Below, in pieces: positions 5,647 to 7,169 of a stretch of DNA of 7,169 nucleotides; positions within the stretch are counted from its first letter, which is position 1; each line of letters begins with the position of its first letter. The notes under the pieces are model-generated. The model had not been told where the DNA came from. It saw only the letters and a program-made list of their open reading frames with translations, and searched no databases. A program made the translations under genes and the position numbers. The DNA comes from Bacteroidales bacterium (GTDB lineage Bacteria; Bacteroidota; Bacteroidia; Bacteroidales; VadinHA17). The stretch is taken from assembly GCA_029935275.1 (NCBI GenBank), contig JAOZKQ010000103.1, positions 1 through 7,169 on the forward strand. The letters run 5' to 3'.

Positions 5647-6519
5647 TTAGTAAATGACAAATTTCTCAGAATCCAGGGGCTTCCCTTTAAACCAAAGTTC
5701 AAAATGTAAATGTGTCCCGGAGGTATATAACTCCCCTGAATTACCCAGAACAGCTATATCTTCACCTGCCCTCACATGAGTCCCCACTTCCTTTAGCAGT
5801 TTTGCATTATGTTTATAAACGGAAATAAGATTATTATCATGCTGAAGTTGAATCACATAGCCTGTTTCCACCGTCCAGGAAGCTATAAGCACGGTTCCTT
5901 CCATTATGGCATGAACAATTGATCCTTCATTACCAACTATATCTGTTCCAAAATGACTTTTTGAAAGGTCATAAGAACTGGAAATGACTCCCTTTAATGG
6001 GGGGAAAAAAAACAGACTTGAAATATCATCTTCCTTAATAGTCCGGTCAGCCAAAGACAGATCAAACTGTTCGTCTCTTTCAATTTGAGAACGCAATAAT
6101 GAATCTTCCTGGGATTTAGTAAAAGTAATTTTTTTAAGATTTATATTGCTTATGGTATCCTTATCATTAATCTCCTCGATAGGAGCTTCTCCATAAATAA
6201 TCCGTTTCAGGTTATCAAAATATTGATCCCTGATTTCAAGCTCTCTCTTTATGGAATCAACAAGAATAGCATTCATTACAATCTGGCTTCTTTCTTTCCC
6301 ATCGGGGTAGCCTGGTATTAACTCCCTTATTGGGGTAAATGCAATAACTACAAGCATTATAATAAACATAAGGAGATTAAATGCTACAAAAATTGTAAAT
6401 ATATCTCTCTTTGTAGCCCTGATCTTCCAAACTTCTTTAAAAGTATAATCATTAAAGATGGTTATTCTGTAAACATGTTTCCAGTTGGTAAATAACTTAT
6501 GTTTCTTCTTTTTTGCCAT
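5647..6519 (-). CDS. Membrane-anchored M23 family peptidase (LytM domain)
   Basis: This family cleaves peptide cross-links in peptidoglycan or, when degenerate, activates amidases. The 290 residues comprise a basic cytoplasmic tail (MAKKKKHK onward), one membrane helix at about 40-61, a charged linker with coiled-coil character (about 75-165), and a C-terminal LytM domain (about 172-290) facing the periplasm. The zinc site is complete: HFGTD gives His189 and Asp193, and HLHFE gives His270 and the ligand His272. His237 in YKHN is the other catalytic histidine. It therefore looks like an active enzyme and not a degenerate activator. The N-terminal FNDYTFKEVWKIRATKRDIF pattern is, from memory, typical of a Bacteroidetes M23 subgroup. 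No promoter box is visible in the 51-bp gap upstream, so it is probably transcribed with the superoxide reductase gene. Confidence 0.93.
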   Translation of the reverse strand: MAKKKKHKLFTNWKHVYRITIFNDYTFKEVWKIRATKRDIFTIFVAFNLLMFIIMLVVIAFTPIRELIPGYPDGKERSQIVMNAILVDSIKRELEIRDQYFDNLKRIIYGEAPIEEINDKDTISNINLKKITFTKSQEDSLLRSQIERDEQFDLSLADRTIKEDDISSLFFFPPLKGVISSSYDLSKSHFGTDIVGNEGSIVHAIMEGTVLIASWTVETGYVIQLQHDNNLISVYKHNAKLLKEVGTHVRAGEDIAVLGNSGELYTSGTHLHFELWFKGKPLDSEKFVIY

Positions 6520-6570
6520 TATGTTATGCCTGAAATAAAATGTCCTTTAATAATAAAATGCCTTTCTTAA

Positions 6571-6954
6571 CTAATCCGTAACCTGTACTTCCTTCGGGTC
6601 ACTCTGCCATAAGCCATGATTGGAGCATAAGGCCATTGCTGATAAATTCATACTATTTTGTGGTACAATATAAAAATCGACTTCAATATGCCCGGCCTTA
6701 TTCCCAAGTGTGCCTGCTCCATACCTAACATCAGCCAATAAAGTTTCTCTGTTCCATAACTGAACATACTCAATGAAGTGACCGGTTTCATCAGGATGTG
6801 GATATTCATCTCCCAATTTTACTTTAACCTTAAACTTTTCTCCTCTTTTTGCCCTATCCTTACAAATAACATTAGGACTATGCCTGTCAAAATAATCTTT
6901 TCTAAGCTCTTTTTCTTCTTTTGAAATATCTACAGATTTAAAAATTCTAGGCAT
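6571..6954 (-). CDS. Superoxide reductase, neelaredoxin type (1Fe)
   Basis: Superoxide reductases reduce superoxide to hydrogen peroxide without making oxygen, and usually receive electrons from rubredoxin; they are typical of anaerobes and microaerophiles. The Fe(His)4Cys site is complete: His25 in DRHSP, His53 and His59 in HPDETGHFIEYVQLW (53-67), and Cys110 and His113 in CSNHGLW (110-116). The length of 127 residues, with no N-terminal CxxC desulforedoxin domain, makes it the single-iron class. There is no signal peptide, so it acts in the cytoplasm. The usual Glu-Lys-His-Val-Pro motif before the first histidine is Asp-Arg-His-Ser-Pro (23-27), so both second-shell residues are replaced conservatively. 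No rubredoxin gene is in view. It is the first gene of the minus-strand block. Confidence 0.9.
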   Translation of the reverse strand: MPRIFKSVDISKEEKELRKDYFDRHSPNVICKDRAKRGEKFKVKVKLGDEYPHPDETGHFIEYVQLWNRETLLADVRYGAGTLGNKAGHIEVDFYIVPQNSMNLSAMALCSNHGLWQSDPKEVQVTD

Positions 6955-7125
6955 GAAAGTAAATTATTTTATATTCAACTTTTTAATGATTTAACTCAAT
7001 TCATTAAAAAAGCACACAAAATTACAATATTTATTTTGAGAAAACGAATTCATGATGTACATTTGCAGGCGTTAAAGCAGTTTGCTTTCTTTAAATTGTA
7101 AAATAAGTGTTCTTTTAAAATATAT
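6955..7125. other. Divergent intergenic region, superoxide reductase / tRNA
   Basis: This spacer must carry the start signals for the superoxide reductase gene (minus) and perhaps for the tRNA (plus). I see one minus-strand -7 box (7017-7024) and one short hairpin, AAAGCA (7074-7079) against TGCTTT (7083-7088) with a 3-base loop, which has no T-run and might be a protein-binding palindrome. TTTG at 7062-7065 and 7081-7084 could serve as a -33 box for the tRNA, but no matching -7 box sits at the right distance. Confidence 0.4.
7017..7024 (-). promoter_or_regulatory. Candidate -7 box for the superoxide reductase gene
   Basis: Minus-strand TAATTTTG matches TAnnTTTG and lies 62 bases before the ATG at 6954. 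It shares the 10-mer TAATTTTGTG with the box ahead of rseP. A convincing -33 element is missing at 19-21 bases upstream, so support is modest. Confidence 0.35.
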
Positions 7126-7169
7126 TGCGGGGTGGAGCAGTGGCAGCTCGTTGGGCTCATAACCCAAAG
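7126..7169 (+). tRNA. tRNA-Met (CAT), initiator type, cut by window end
   Basis: The 5' part of a tRNA is clear: acceptor strand TGCGGGG (7126-7132), T8 G9, D-stem GAGC (7135-7138) with GCTC (7146-7149) around the loop AGTGGCA, and an anticodon stem TTGGG (7151-7155) with CCCAA (7163-7167) enclosing the loop CTCATAA. The anticodon CAT is at 7158-7160. Three consecutive G-C pairs in the anticodon stem (GGG/CCC) are the hallmark of initiator tRNA, so this is probably tRNA-fMet and not the elongator. The window ends just after the anticodon arm; the T-arm and 3' acceptor strand lie outside. Confidence 0.92.

Noticed and set aside
7074..7088. Short hairpin AAAGCA-GTT-TGCTTT considered as a terminator
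   Set aside because: It sits between divergent genes where no transcript needs to end, and no T-run follows on either strand.
7062..7104. Promoter for the initiator tRNA
   Set aside because: TTTG boxes and TAAATTG/TAAAAT sequences exist, but none combine as TTTG-N19/20-TAnnTTTG, so no site can be chosen.

Overview
The window looks like an ordinary core-genome segment of a Bacteroidota (Bacteroidetes) bacterium. The evidence is AT-rich DNA, almost no Shine-Dalgarno sequences, several matches to the Bacteroidetes -7 promoter box TAnnTTTG (often with a CAAA/TTTG-type -33 partner), a DUF4837 lipoprotein (a family I know only from this phylum), and protein sequences of Bacteroidetes type throughout. 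A futalosine-pathway menaquinone gene (mqnC) argues against Bacteroides itself, which uses the classical Men pathway. It suggests another lineage of the phylum, but I cannot name a genus.

Layout, left to right. Bases 1-330 hold no convincing complete gene: there is a possible C-terminal tail of an upstream gene, a candidate promoter, a perfect 20-bp palindrome inside a longer hairpin, and a relatively GC-rich leader. mqnC (331-1449, +) follows and meets DUF4837 (1446-2435, -) tail to tail with a 4-bp overlap. A 372-bp gene-free stretch holds the DUF4837 promoter and a strong terminator. To its right lies a run of minus-strand genes, in transcription order: superoxide reductase (6954-6571), M23 peptidase (6519-5647), dxr (5615-4458), rseP (4421-3090) and tatA (3011-2808), with gaps of 31 to 78 bp, ending at the terminator at 2737-2780. 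At the right edge, divergent from the superoxide reductase gene, begins an initiator tRNA-Met, cut by the window end after its anticodon stem.

How the genes fit together. Most of the minus-strand block serves the cell envelope: Dxr makes MEP-pathway isoprenoid precursors (undecaprenyl and menaquinone side chains), RseP cleaves membrane proteins, TatA exports folded proteins, the M23 protein cuts or organises peptidoglycan, and DUF4837 is an uncharacterised lipoprotein. MqnC, on the other strand, makes the menaquinone head group. The superoxide reductase points to exposure to oxygen in an anaerobic or microaerobic lifestyle. I found no CRISPR array, transposase, phage gene, defence system or other clearly new system. 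The best leads are the Asp-Arg replacement of the usual Glu-Lys pair in the superoxide reductase, the palindromic element and structured leader before mqnC, and the unknown lipoprotein.
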